This document shows positions 49,310 through 59,499 of a stretch of DNA of 64,000 nucleotides, piece by piece. How positions within the stretch are numbered: the stretch's first letter is position 1; each line of letters starts with the position of its first letter. The notes under the pieces are model-generated. The model made no database searches. It saw only the letters and a program-made list of their open reading frames with translations, and was not told the DNA's origin. Origin of the DNA: Alnus glutinosa (taxonomy: Eukaryota; Streptophyta; Magnoliopsida; Fagales; Betulaceae); the NCBI RefSeq assembly GCF_958979055.1, contig NC_084887.1:39063120-39127119 (forward strand). Direction: 5' to 3'. Position numbers and translations under genes: made by a program.

Positions 49310-50732
49310 TAAAAAATAAGGTTAAATACTCTATAGGTATTTGAGTTTTAGATTTTTTAAAATTTGGTATCTGAATTTTTCATTTGTTTTATAGGCGATA
49401 CATGAGTTTAGGGTAAAAATTTATTTAATACTCCTATTACATTTTCTGTCCAAATATTAACTATCCGCCACGTATCAACCGTTGAGATTGACACATGACA
49501 CTATATACAAAAAAGTAAAAAATTAAAATCTTAAAAAATTAATTAAAAATTTTTTAAAAAAAGAAAAGAAAAGAAGAAGCGTGGTTGAGCCATCCCCTTG
49601 GCAGGTCTGGGTTGGCCGAACCACCCCCGTGGCTTATGGAGGTGCTTCAGCCACCCCATGGCAATCCCTAAATTTTTTTTTTTTTTTTTTTTTTTATGGG
49701 TTTTGGCCCCATATTTATACCATATTTTACTTTGGGTTTTTTGTTTAATAAACACACGCAATATTTATATATTACAAAATTAATTATTGGCAATGCCTTT
49801 TCTCTTCTTTCTTTTTGCTCTTTACCTCATATTTTTGCTAAGTATTTTCCAAACATTACTGAAAAAGAAAAAAGAAAAAAAAATCAAAGAGAGAAATAAA
49901 GAAGAGGTAGGGCACACTGGAAATGTTGTAGGCCACCCACTGGGCGTCACTTTTTGGCACATTATCCTTCTGGTTACGATCTCAGTCGCTCGCTCACCTT
50001 CCCCAATTCAGAACAAGCAGCCAAAAAAAAGACAGTATTATTCCTCATTTACCCCTCTCTCTACCCACTGACACCCTTAATATGGATATGCCTTTGCCTT
50101 CTATCACGACACATTAATACTAAAATCATGCTTAAGGTCCTATGTTATGTTGCTCCACTGCTCATAACCAGCTTCCTTAGTGGGTGTGTGGTGTTAGCGG
50201 TTTGAGATCTTCAATAATTTGCTATTTGAATTGTTACTAATTTAGGCAACGAATGTTAAAGCTAAAAATTTACTCAAATGGGTAGACAGACAGCCCAAAA
50301 TTTTTCTTACATTTACTGCTTGAATTATTAATAATTTGAACAGTTTCTATCCTCAAACTTATATTCCCTTAAATTCTCTGAAACTTGGATAAGAATGAGA
50401 GATTGGAGTGTGGGTCCAGGGTGCCCGATCAGGTCCGGTTCCCAATCCATTTCTCATTTTTTGCTCGAATTCCAAAATATTTCAAGGAATTATGGTGTGG
50501 CAAGCATAGCTCTCAATTTTGAGTCGGCCACGGAAATTCAGCCTCAAAGTGTTAAACCTTAGCGGTTAACATGTGGCGGCCGTTAATATTTGGACGGAAA
50601 ATGTAACAGAGGTACCAAACGAGTTTTTACCTCTAACTCAGGTACCACCTATGAAAGAAATAAAAACTCAGGTACTAAATTTAAAATAGCATAAAACTCA
50701 GGTATCAATAGGGTATTTAACCCTAAAAAATA
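49310..50732. mobile_element. Non-autonomous Mutator-like element with long TIRs
   Basis: The element at 49319-50723 (1405 bp) has TIRs of roughly 150 bp: AGGTTAAATACTCTATAGGT at the left, and the complement of the right end GGGTTAAATACCCTATTGAT. They stay alignable through GTCCAAATATTAAC. A perfect 9-bp TSD, TAAAAAATA, lies at 49310-49318 and 50724-50732. Long TIRs plus a 9-bp TSD are hallmarks of MULEs. There is no transposase. The 0.9-kb interior holds GC-richer patches (49590-49680, 49915-50000) without a recognisable donor gene. Confidence 0.85.
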
Positions 50733-51660
50733 AAGTCTTTAGATTTTGCTCAAGTTTCAAATTGATCCCTATATTACTTTACCGTCAAAGTTAGTTAGCA
50801 ATTTTCTATTTGTCACATGTCTTTCATTTGACACTTTAGGGTTCATGTTAGCACCAAATACAATGTTAATGTCTATGTCAGCATCAAAGTTAATGGTTTT
50901 CCATCTAATGTTACAAATCTAGAAGATTAGGATGACGAAAAATATTGTTTTTGTTTATAGAGTTGGATCATTTTTTTTTCCTAAGGATGACTTGGTTCTT
51001 AATGATATAGCATTGATATTAGGTGCTGATATGGACTCTAATTTGTCAATTGAGACACACATGAAATATGACAAACTATTAATTTTGAGGAAAAAAGTGA
51101 CAGAGGGGCTTATTTAAAATTTGTGTAAAACCTAATTACCATATTCTAAAAATTAGAAACTTAACAACTAAATTCAAATAAAATAAAAATTTAAAGACTA
51201 AATATGATTTTTTTTCCTTATTTTTATATAGAGGCCACTAGTGTAATTATTTAATATATCACAATGTAATTTTATTTTTCTCTATTTTTTCCTTCTCACT
51301 CCTCCCCTGTTTATCTCACTGGTTCCACCGTTTAGGTGACCTTTTGTTTATGTTGACCGACCATTTAATACATCTTTGTAATTTGGGTAATGATTCATTG
51401 AATCATTATTCTTGTAATTTTAAATCCACGACTTCTTCATGTTTCACTCTCTTTCTATTTAAAAATAAATAATATATATATATATATATATGACCTGGAC
51501 TAAATATCGCCACCAACCGTATAATATATATATATATATATATATATATTTTTGGGATAAGTCTCACCAACCGGCTTGTGTCGAGAAGAAAGGTCAAACA
51601 TTTTGGGCCAGTTTAAAGGGGCGTCAATATAGTGGGAAGCGAGTTGCATTATAACGTGGA
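50733..51660. other. Gene-free region upstream of the PKS gene
   Basis: AT-rich, with (TA)n at about 51473-51490 and 51520-51549. No gene; the last few hundred bases are the distal PKS promoter. Confidence 0.5.
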
Positions 51661-51687
51661 GAAGGCGTTCCAAGTTCGAAGTAAGTT

Positions 51688-51728
51688 CCAACCTCACCCA
51701 CCAACCCACCTGGCCTGCTCATATAAAA
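51688..51728 (+). promoter_or_regulatory. PKS core promoter: AC-rich MYB-type elements and TATA box
   Basis: ATATAAAA at 51721-51728 is a TATA box 177 bp upstream of the ATG. Directly upstream, 51688-51711 is an AC-rich stretch containing ACCAACC (51700-51706) and CCAACCTCACC (51688-51698), resembling the AC/H-box elements bound by R2R3-MYBs in phenylpropanoid promoters. Activity is inference. Confidence 0.6.
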
Positions 51729-51904
51729 CACAAGAAGCAGCAACCTGCAATCCTCACACCCAAAACCCTCCTCCTCTGCAAATTTCAGTTTCCAACACCC
51801 ACAGTTTCTACTCGATCTACACTCATAATTAAGCTAGGGAGTCGGAGTTCCGGGTTAAGGGATCTTAATTGCAGCGAAATCAAGCGGCCCCCGGTCAAGC
51901 TAGC

Positions 51905-53208
51905 ATGGCGTCCGTGGATGAAATTTTCAAGGCGCAGCGGGCTCAGGGTCCAGCTACTGTTCTAGCCATCGGCACCGCCAATCCATCCAACTGTATCTAC
52001 CAAGATGATTTTCCTGATTATTACTTCCGGGTCACTAAGAGCGAGCACATGACTGACTTGAAGAGGAAGTTCAAACGCATATGTACGTTAACTTTTAACT
52101 AGCTGTTAGCTACTCAAATTTTTTCATTTTTATCTAGATCTTTGCATTCATTTCTTTCGTACTATTACTAAATTGCTTTTTCTGTATGTATGGTAAAACA
52201 GGTGAGAAATCAATGATAAAGAAGCGTTACACGCACTTGACCGAAGATATTTTGAAGGAAAACCCAAGCATGTGTACGTTCATGGAACCATCTCTTGATG
52301 CACGTCAGGAAATAGGGGTGGTGGAGCTGCCGAAGCTGGCTAGAGAAGCTGCATCCAAGGCGATCAAAGAGTGGGGACAGCCCAAATCCAAGATCACCCA
52401 CCTCATCTTCTCTACCACCTTGGGTACTTCAGACATGCCCGGTGCGGACTACCAGCTAACGAAGCTCCTCGGTCTTAAATCCTCCGTCAAGCGGATCATG
52501 ATGTACCAACACGGCTGCTTTGGTGGCGGGACCGTCTTACGTGTCGCCAAGGATTTCGCTGAGAACCACAAAGGCGCTCGCGTTCTTGCCGTGTGCGCTG
52601 AGATCACCGCCAGCAACTTTCGCGGACCATCCGAGTCTCACTTTGACGCATTAGTGGGTCAGTCACTTTTTGGAGACGGAGCGGCGGCTCTGATCGTTGG
52701 TGCGGACCCCGATACAAGTGTTGAACGTCCTCTTTTCCAAATTGTTTCTGCGACGCAGACACTCCTACCGGACTCCGATGGCGCTGTTCAAGGACACATG
52801 CTTGAAAGAGGACTGACTTTTCACTTGTTAAAGGACTTGCCTAAGATCGCATCGACGAACATCGAGAGTAGCCTGGTTGAATCTTTCGGTCCAATCGGCA
52901 TTAGTGATTGGAACTCCCTATTTTGGATTGTCCATCCAGGTGGTCCGGCCATTCTTGACCAAGTGGAGGCCAGACTGGGTCTCGAAGAGGAGAAACTTAA
53001 AGCAAGTCGTCATGTTCTTAGCGAGTACGGGAACATGTCAACTGCATGCGTGTTGTTTATATTGGATGAAATAAGGAAGAGGTCTGTGGAGGAAGGAAAG
53101 GCTACTACTGGCGGAGGGTTGGACTGGGGCGTTCTCTTTGGGTTGGGCCCCGGTTTGACGGTCGAGACGGTCGTGTTACACAGTGTCCCGTTGGAGACCC
53201 TTCACTGA
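51905..53208 (+). CDS. Type III polyketide synthase, chalcone-synthase-like but divergent
   Basis: The exons are 51905-52082 and 52202-53208; the intron splits a Cys codon (RI-C-EK) at the conserved CHS position. The product is 394 residues. The ATG at 51905 aligns with the family start ([20 protein letters not shown]). The catalytic Cys ([11 protein letters not shown]), His ([12 protein letters not shown]) and Asn ([12 protein letters not shown]) are all present, as are gatekeeper Phe residues equivalent to F215 and F265 of alfalfa CHS2. Departures from canonical [13 protein letters not shown] for TTSGVDMPG (one extra residue and loss of Ser133), ASNFRGP for AVTFRGP (Thr197 to Asn), and GLGPG for the GFGPG loop. 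So it condenses CoA starters with malonyl-CoA, but the starter, chain length or cyclisation probably differs from naringenin chalcone formation. No frameshift or stop. Confidence 0.93.
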
Positions 53209-53504
53209 TCGATCATCAGTTCCGGCAAGCCAGGGAAAGAAAATGAATTAAACTCGCATATATGGCCCGGTACTGGTACTCCGCGATCCAAAATGGTAAA
53301 TAAGAATGATAGTCGACGTGCTTTATTAATTATCATTCTATAGTAGGTTTGTAACGAATAATTGACCTGCTTCTTTTTTTCTTTGAGAATTAAACTCGCA
53401 CAATGTGTAATCCAATTTTTTATTTTATGGGTATTCTATTCTACTTTTACTTTTTTCTCTCTTTAGTCTTTACCGAAATTAGTATTATATTTATGGAGCC
53501 GGCT
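53209..53504. other. PKS 3' UTR and downstream DNA
   Basis: No gene; probably carries the polyadenylation region of the PKS gene. Confidence 0.5.
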
Positions 53505-53913
53505 TGTGTGCATGCTGTAAAAATAAGCAACGGCCCAGATGAAGTAAAATTATTTAAGTGGCTTAGATCTGGCAAAAGAAAAGTTTTGTTTTTTTCTAGG
53601 CCTTACCAATGCAAACGGCTCGGTCTTCCTTCGCCGGAGACCATAGTCTCCAGCTAAAATCTGGCCGGCGGGGAGGGGAAAAGCGAATAGATAGAAATAA
53701 AGTGGTCTGACAGTCGTAATTTTTGTTTTGCATGTAACCCCTGCCCGCCGGCCAGATTTTAGCCGGAGATTATGGTCTCCGGCAAAGGAAGACCGAGCCG
53801 TTTGCGGTGAGGCTTCGGAAAAAACAAACAAAAGAATTTTGTTTTGTTAGATCTAAACCGTTAAATAATTTAATTTAATCTGCACCGTTGCATATTTTTA
53901 CGGCATGTGTACC
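53505..53913. mobile_element. Fold-back MITE with arms of about 180 bp
   Basis: The left arm runs from GTGTGCATGCTGTAAAAATA through GGCTCGGTCTTCCTTCGCCG to TCTGGCCGGCGGGG. The right arm is its imperfect complement, from CCCGCCGGCCAGATTTTAGC to CGGCATGTGTAC. The central loop is about 60-90 bp. It is non-coding despite an open frame on the minus strand. The start lies 296 bp downstream of the PKS stop codon. Confidence 0.75.
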
Positions 53914-54464
53914 GAAGGTTTTTAACTCCAGCAAAAACAAAATTTCGATACGTGTCGTAAATCTAATATTTTTTTATTTATATATGCATATCAAGGAATG
54001 CTTTCCTTGTGTGTATATATATATATATATAAAGTAATAAATTTAATGATTTGATTAATATTTTAATAAAAATATGTTGGGGTTAACGAAAGGTCGTCTT
54101 CAGTAGACAAGAAGATCGAGGGGAAAAGATACTTTCAACTTTCACGTCTTTTGATGGAAAGTTTGAGTTCTTCCACGCCTAATTTAATTAACCGTCTCAT
54201 TCAAACATAATGACTCATGAGATGACGTGGAGTAATTTTACATGTCTATAAATGTTTATTAACTATTTATTAAATAGTGAGTAATTTTTAAAATTATTTT
54301 AATTATATATTTAATAATAATTTTAAAAATCTCGTAATTATTTAATAAGCATTTGATAGACATTTATACGTTGCTTAGAATTAATCCATAATGTGCATGG
54401 ACTGATTGCAATCCCTCGTTCCAAGTATTTTAAGGTGCATTGACTGTATATTTATGACTGTCCA
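53914..54464. other. Gene-free region
   Basis: AT-rich; contains (TA)n at 54016-54031 and an imperfect inverted pair 'taaaaatctcgtaat...taaatagtgagtaattttta' near 54275-54340. Confidence 0.45.
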
Positions 54465-54525
54465 ACATTATATATAGTAATTCCCTTCAAAAAAAAAAAA
54501 AAAAAAAACATTATATATAGTAATT
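54465..54525 (+). mobile_element. Poly(A)-only retroinsertion with 18-bp TSD
   Basis: ACATTATATATAGTAATT is present at 54465-54482 and again at 54508-54525. Between them lie 25 bp: CCCTTC followed by 19 A. This is what remains when target-primed reverse transcription copies little more than the poly(A) tail. Confidence 0.7.
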
Positions 54526-55102
54526 AATTAACCCAGGTGGAGCCCTTGTCACGTGGGAAAGCACGCCATCACAGATTCACAGCGAAGCGAGCGGTCAAAA
54601 TGTTCCTTTCAGGATTTTTGAATTTTGTTTTGTTTTTTATCACCATCAAAGAGAAGCAACCAAATAAATCATCAAAAGGCCATGCATATATGGGCCACAT
54701 GCTATGGCCATATATGTTGAAGCCGTCCGTCGTGTGATTCGCATGCTATGGCATCAAAAAATAAATATATATATATATATCAGCAGGCTAACGATAGGTA
54801 TTCATTCTAGCTTGTATGGCTATCCTTGGCTGGTGGATCGACCAAGACAGCTGTGTGAGGTTCCTATATATAATATATTATTCCATTCAAAACTAGCCCT
54901 TTTTTTGGCATTTAATATGTTTGCCGGTACCATTACCTTTTTCTTTTTTCCTCTTTTGATCTTCAGCTCCACCAAAATTGGGATGTGCTTAATTCATTTG
55001 ATGAAACATCAATCATTTTTTGAGAATGCTTTCAATTTTATGTTGACACAAAATTAACTAAGCTGTCGTCCCCGGGCCCTGGCTTATAATTTTTTGCTCC
55101 AG

Positions 55103-55142
<40 letters not shown>

Positions 55143-55380
55143 TGATAAAGAAAAATGCTTGACATATTACAACTGTAATTTACTACGATATGGAGTCAAA
55201 CTAGAGCCGAGTGGAGCGAGCTAATTAATTAATAGGATTTGTGATTAACGGGAAGAAGAGGCTTATGCATAAGCGAGCCAAGGAACTTCGCCGAGCCAAT
55301 TCGAGCAAGGGAAAGATAGTACCAACAGGTTACTTGGCTTGAGGGAAGTGATTTCCCTGTCTGATTCCCTTTAAACTAAT

Positions 55381-55418
<38 letters not shown>

Positions 55419-55923
55419 AACTTTATTTTTTTTAATTGCCGAACATCTTCCTTCAAATAAGCAAATCTCAAATTTCTTATACAAATGCAAATCGTGGGTC
55501 TTGAGTTGTGGAAGGAGGTGCCGTGAGTATTGGGTTGTGGATGATGGTGGTGCTGTGGGCCTTGGACTGCGCGAGATTGCTGCCGCAGCCGTCACCCCAC
55601 AACACCCCGAAACTCACTTCTCCACGCCTCTTCCCTTGCTTCAAAAACTCCACTATTTCAACCCACCATTCCTTCGAAATCTTTGTGTTCCGCACCAAAA
55701 CACATCAAACCCAAGACTGCAGATATGTATATATATATATATATATATGTATTCTATTTTTATGGGATGTTAGACATGGATGCATCATGTGTGAGTTTAA
55801 CATCTCATTCTTCGTTTCTGTTAAAATAATTGAAGAATAAGCCGACCTATTTATAGTCGAATAAATCGAAAACCTAAATCAACATATACATGTATTACTT
55901 GTGTGCGGGGAGTGATTCTTACA
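54526..55923. other. Gene-free region
   Basis: It contains a T42 tract at 55099-55140, likely the complement of a LINE or SINE poly(A) tail since TTATTGATAAAG follows; (TA)n runs at 55383-55416 and 55724-55749 flank a GC-richer 300-bp segment with no recognised product. Confidence 0.5.
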
Positions 55924-56031
55924 CTCACACTACACAACAATGACACAACACCAAGGCACAATGGAGTGGAGCTCATGTGTGGACTCCACTCCATTGTGCC
56001 TTGGTGTTGTGTCATTATTGTATAGTGTGAG
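55924..56031. repeat. Near-perfect 48-bp-arm hairpin (small MITE or inverted repeat)
   Basis: The arms at 55924-55971 and 55984-56031 are complementary at 46 of 48 positions around a 12-nt loop. The arm begins CTCACACTACACAACAATGA and ends ATGGAGTGGAG. No TSD is evident. Confidence 0.85.
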
Positions 56032-56456
56032 CGTTTTAATCATTTCTCCTTGTGTGCAGTATACGATAATACGAAGATGTGTCAACTGACAACAGGTGGC
56101 AATTTCGTAACAAGTGGATGTCATATCCATGCATGGTTCAATTTTATACTTTAGTTGAGGAACCGGCGAGACTGTTGTTTACTTTTTGGTACTTGGAACT
56201 CCAAGAGATTACGGCCCATTTGATCGATTCTTGAATATCTTCTTCCTTTTTCTTTTTTTTTTTTCTTTTTTCTTTTTGGGTCTAAGTTCAATTGGATTTT
56301 TCCTAGGTGATTGATTATGGATGGGTATAAGTCCAAAATTTAGGCCCAAACTTCCCTTTTCCAACTGGGTGAATTTTTAAATTCATTTTTGGCCCATTTT
56401 ACTTTTTCCTTAGGCTTTTTCTCTAAATTGGGCTTTCTCTCTTGTACGAAAGCGAG

Positions 56457-56490
<34 letters not shown>

Positions 56491-57185
56491 AGCGTATTAC
56501 AAAAGACAAGCAAAAACCATTAATTTAATAGAAATGCTAGAACTAGTTTTACTGTTTTTTTTTAAGGTTTTTTTTTTTTTATGCTGACATAACACATTGT
56601 TTTTAATAAATAAAAACTACAGCTTGATTTCTCTTTCCTGTTTTTATTAAAAAATACAAAGTATTATGTTAGTATAGAAGGACTCAAAAAAGACACTAGA
56701 ATGAACTATAGAATTCCTCTTAATTTAATATATCTAATGAAAGTTCATTCCATATATACTAAAGATTTACAAGTTAAGTCCCATGTTTAGGAGTTTGCTT
56801 TTGCAAATACATTTCCATTTTTGAGCTTATGCTTATTCTTAGTGACTCGTCAAAATAGCTATTTTTGTGAGATAATTTGTTAAAATGGTTTAAAATGAGT
56901 CACTAGTAGTTTCAAAAATTTGATGAGTGAACAATGCTCACCAAAAATAGTGAGGGACGGTTCAGTCACCAAAACAATAATAAAAAAAAATTATTAAAAT
57001 TTTCTATCACTTCCCCCTTTTTTTTTTACATGTTTATCTCTTAAAAATCGCACACAACCTCCGTTTTAGCAAAAAAATATTTAAATTGAACGGTAATAGA
57101 GAATAACTAAAATGATGAAGTTGGTTGCTGGGGTGCTATAAAAATATAAATAACTAAAATAGAGAAATGTTTTTAGTTATTTTGG
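56032..57185. other. Gene-free region
   Basis: It contains a T20(GT)6 tract near 56458-56490 and other T-rich runs. Nothing else recognised. Confidence 0.5.
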
Positions 57186-57447
57186 TTAGTAAAAGTAGGG
57201 GTGGGCATCGGTTCGGTAAGTGGTTAAGTCGGTTAATTCGGTCAGTTAACCGATTTTTGTTGGAATGCAGTCGGTAAGTTTATTTCGGTTAAGCGGTTAA
57301 TAGGCGTCGTTTTGTTTTATGTCGGTTCGGTTAATCGGCTCGGTTACCGTTTAAAAGACGGTTTGGTTCAGTCGCCGAACCGGCTATCGAACCGAAAATT
57401 AGTAAGTACAGTCGGTAGGCGGATAATTTGCCCACAGCTTAGTAAAA
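57186..57447. mobile_element. hAT-like MITE with 8-9 bp TSD
   Basis: Element about 57195-57438, start GTAGGGGTGGGCATCGG and end TTTGCCCACAGC; short imperfect TIR around GTGGGCA. TTAGTAAAA is present at 57186-57194 and 57439-57447. The interior is dense in CGGTTAA/TTAACCG and CGGTTCGGT words, the subterminal-repeat style of hAT elements. It lies 220 bp outside the Pack-MULE. Confidence 0.65.
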
Positions 57448-57666
57448 TTTGGTGATTCTACTAAGAATGCTTTTATATGCTAACGCTTAACTTCTTGTGC
57501 AGCTGCCCAACTTTTAAAATATTAAATTAAAATGATAGATGAATGACGTAGAAATGATTCAAACTCAAAAAAAAAATTATTTTGATACCATATTAAATTA
57601 ATATTGTCTCAAAAGTTAAAGTTAGTAAAAAAAAAAAGTGAATTTATTAATTTTTTTGTTAGCAAT

Positions 57667-57729
57667 GAGCTTGTCTATACGGAGGACGAGGGTCATACCC
57701 TCATTCGACCCTTGTTCTACATGGCAGGT
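57667..57729 (+). repeat. Left TIR of the Pack-MULE
   Basis: 63 bp, GAGCTTGTCTATACGGAGGA at the outer end and TGGCAGGT at the inner end. Confidence 0.92.
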
Positions 57730-57979
57730 CTTTTGGGTTTATTTTTTTTGGTTGTTTAATTAAAAAAAAAAAAAAAAGAAGATGAAAACGCGAGTCAACG
57801 AGACTTATAAAAGAAGAGTGATTGACTTTACCATCCTCTACCCCCTTTCATTAAAAGGGAGTCTTTTTAATCAAATGTAACTTATTATGATGTCACACCA
57901 GGAATTGCTTTTAATTAAAAAAATTAATTTTTTAATAAAAAAGTCAGTTGGCTAAACCATCCTCCAACAATCATTTCCC

Positions 57980-58420
57980 GGCTTCTAAACATATTTCAGT
58001 TTTTGAGTTTTCCAAATTTTCCTCCATTTCCCGCCGACCACCGTCCCCCTCCCCCACCGACCGAGCGTCGCCTGGCGTGAAAGCCTTCCCCTCCCCCCCC
58101 CCCCCACCCACCCACCCATTTCTTCCCCCAGTTCCCCTAAAATTTTCAAAATCTCCCCCACGCTGCTGTTTTGTCTCCCCCTCCCACGTTCCTCCTTCGC
58201 CCACCACCAACAACTTTCCCACCGAACACACCGGCAACGCCCACCCACGACACCAGCTCGAAATCCAGCAACACCCATCGAACGCCACCCGCGCACCACC
58301 ACCCTCATCGGCACAGGCCACGCCCACAGTCCAAAAATCGACCAGCCGAACGTCACCCACGGCACCAGCTCAGAGTCTCACTGACATTACGTCGTGTACC
58401 GGTAAGAAGAAGGTATGTAT
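57980..58420 (+). other. GC-rich segment inside the Pack-MULE, donor unknown
   Basis: A C-rich, Pro/Ser/Thr-coding stretch (about 58020-58390) stands out from AT-rich surroundings and ends near a donor-like AAG-GTATGT. Pack-MULEs often take GC-rich 5' ends of genes, so this may be a captured first exon. I do not recognise the protein, and no ATG opens the frame. Confidence 0.4.
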
Positions 58421-58509
58421 ACATGTTTACATATCGGTTTGATTTGTGTTATGGTTTTTGTTTTGATTTTGGATTTGATTTTCTTTAAGGGATAGCTGAA
58501 TTCAAGCGT

Positions 58510-58971
58510 TCTGATTTTTGATGGCTGGTTGAAGTTTACCAAGCAGGTCTGGTTTTGAGTTATTTTTGGTTCTAGGTGTGCGGTTGGAATTGAGGAGTTT
58601 TCTGGGGATACTTGTTTGCTGTTTTTGGTGGTTTTGGTTTCAGCTGGGAGCTTGGTTGAGTTTTAGTTTCTGCCTATGCTTGTTTTTTGGAGTTGGCTTT
58701 CTTGCTGTGTGTTGGGTTTTCGGGTCCAGGTGTGCTGCTGGTATGCAGTTCTTTTTGGAGCTGTTTTCTTTGTGCTGTATAGTTTTGTTGTTGTATAGCC
58801 AGAAGTAGTTTTTCTTTTCTGTGTGCTTTGTTTTGAGAGATTTTTGTTATGGATTTTGCCTTTGTAGCCTAATGGCCGGCTTGAGTTCCAGCTTGATTGA
58901 TGGAGTGTGTAATTCTTTGGTTGGTTGTTATAAAGTTTTCATTCATCCAAAAATAAAATAAAAATCTGATT
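58510..58971 (+). mobile_element. LINE 3' UTR-like insertion nested in the Pack-MULE (candidate)
   Basis: 58517-58964 is T/G-rich 3' UTR-like sequence ending TTCATTCATCCAAAAATAAA, very like the 3' end of the LINE at 6991-8025 (GATTCGTCCAAAAAAAAC). TCTGATT occurs at 58510-58516 and 58965-58971, a 7-bp candidate TSD, which is short enough to be chance. Confidence 0.45.
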
Positions 58972-59074
58972 GCTACTCAACTCATATTCTTTTATTTTAT
59001 GAATGAATGAAATTTTTTTATAACAACACAGAGAATATAATATCTCTCTAGCAGAAACCTGCTCGAATTCCAGA

Positions 59075-59257
59075 TGCAAAACATGTATCAAGAAGGGAGC
59101 CGCATGGGCTATGTCTTCTGGAGGATCTCATGGGCAGATACAATTCCTGGTGAAGCAAGGTTCGGTTAAGCCGCTGTGTGACCTTCTTATTTGTGCAGAT
59201 CCAAGGATCGTGGCAGTGTGCCTTGAAGGGCTTGAGAGCATTCCGAAGGTGGAAGGT
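59075..59257 (+). pseudogene. Captured importin-alpha fragment
   Basis: The frame reads [57 protein letters not shown]. This corresponds to armadillo repeats 7-8 of plant importin-alpha (family consensus EAAWAISNATSGGTHEQI...GCIKPLCDLL...IVTVCLEGLENILKVG). A few residues are missing after AAWA. It lies inside the Pack-MULE and has no other armadillo repeats, so it cannot act as a nuclear import receptor. Confidence 0.88.
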
Positions 59258-59499
59258 ATTCTTGCAGTGCTCGATCAGGAGAAGGAAGAGATTACAGAAT
59301 GGTGTTTGAAGGGACCAATGAATGAAGCTTTCACTCTGAGTGATATTTCACATCCTTCACATTTCCTCTTCTTCCTCATCTTCTCTATCTCTCTCTATCT
59401 TTTTCTTGAAACCCCAACTTTCTTCTTCAAGACTGTGAAAGAGAAAACCGAGAATGGATTTTTAGAGTGTTATATGTGTTGTACTATGCGACCACCACT

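Noticed and set aside
51869-51904. N-terminal extension of the PKS by 12 residues
   Set aside because: It would need a TTG start; the ATG at 51905 coincides with the conserved family start.
53550-53831. 93-codon minus-strand frame downstream of the PKS gene
   Set aside because: Entirely inside the fold-back element.
55501-55840. Two overlapping plus-strand frames of 90 and 110 codons between (TA)n tracts
   Set aside because: No recognisable domain; ends run into microsatellite DNA.
57971-58365. Overlapping Gly- and Arg-rich frames on the minus strand
   Set aside because: Shadows of the C-rich segment in the Pack-MULE; no start context or domain.
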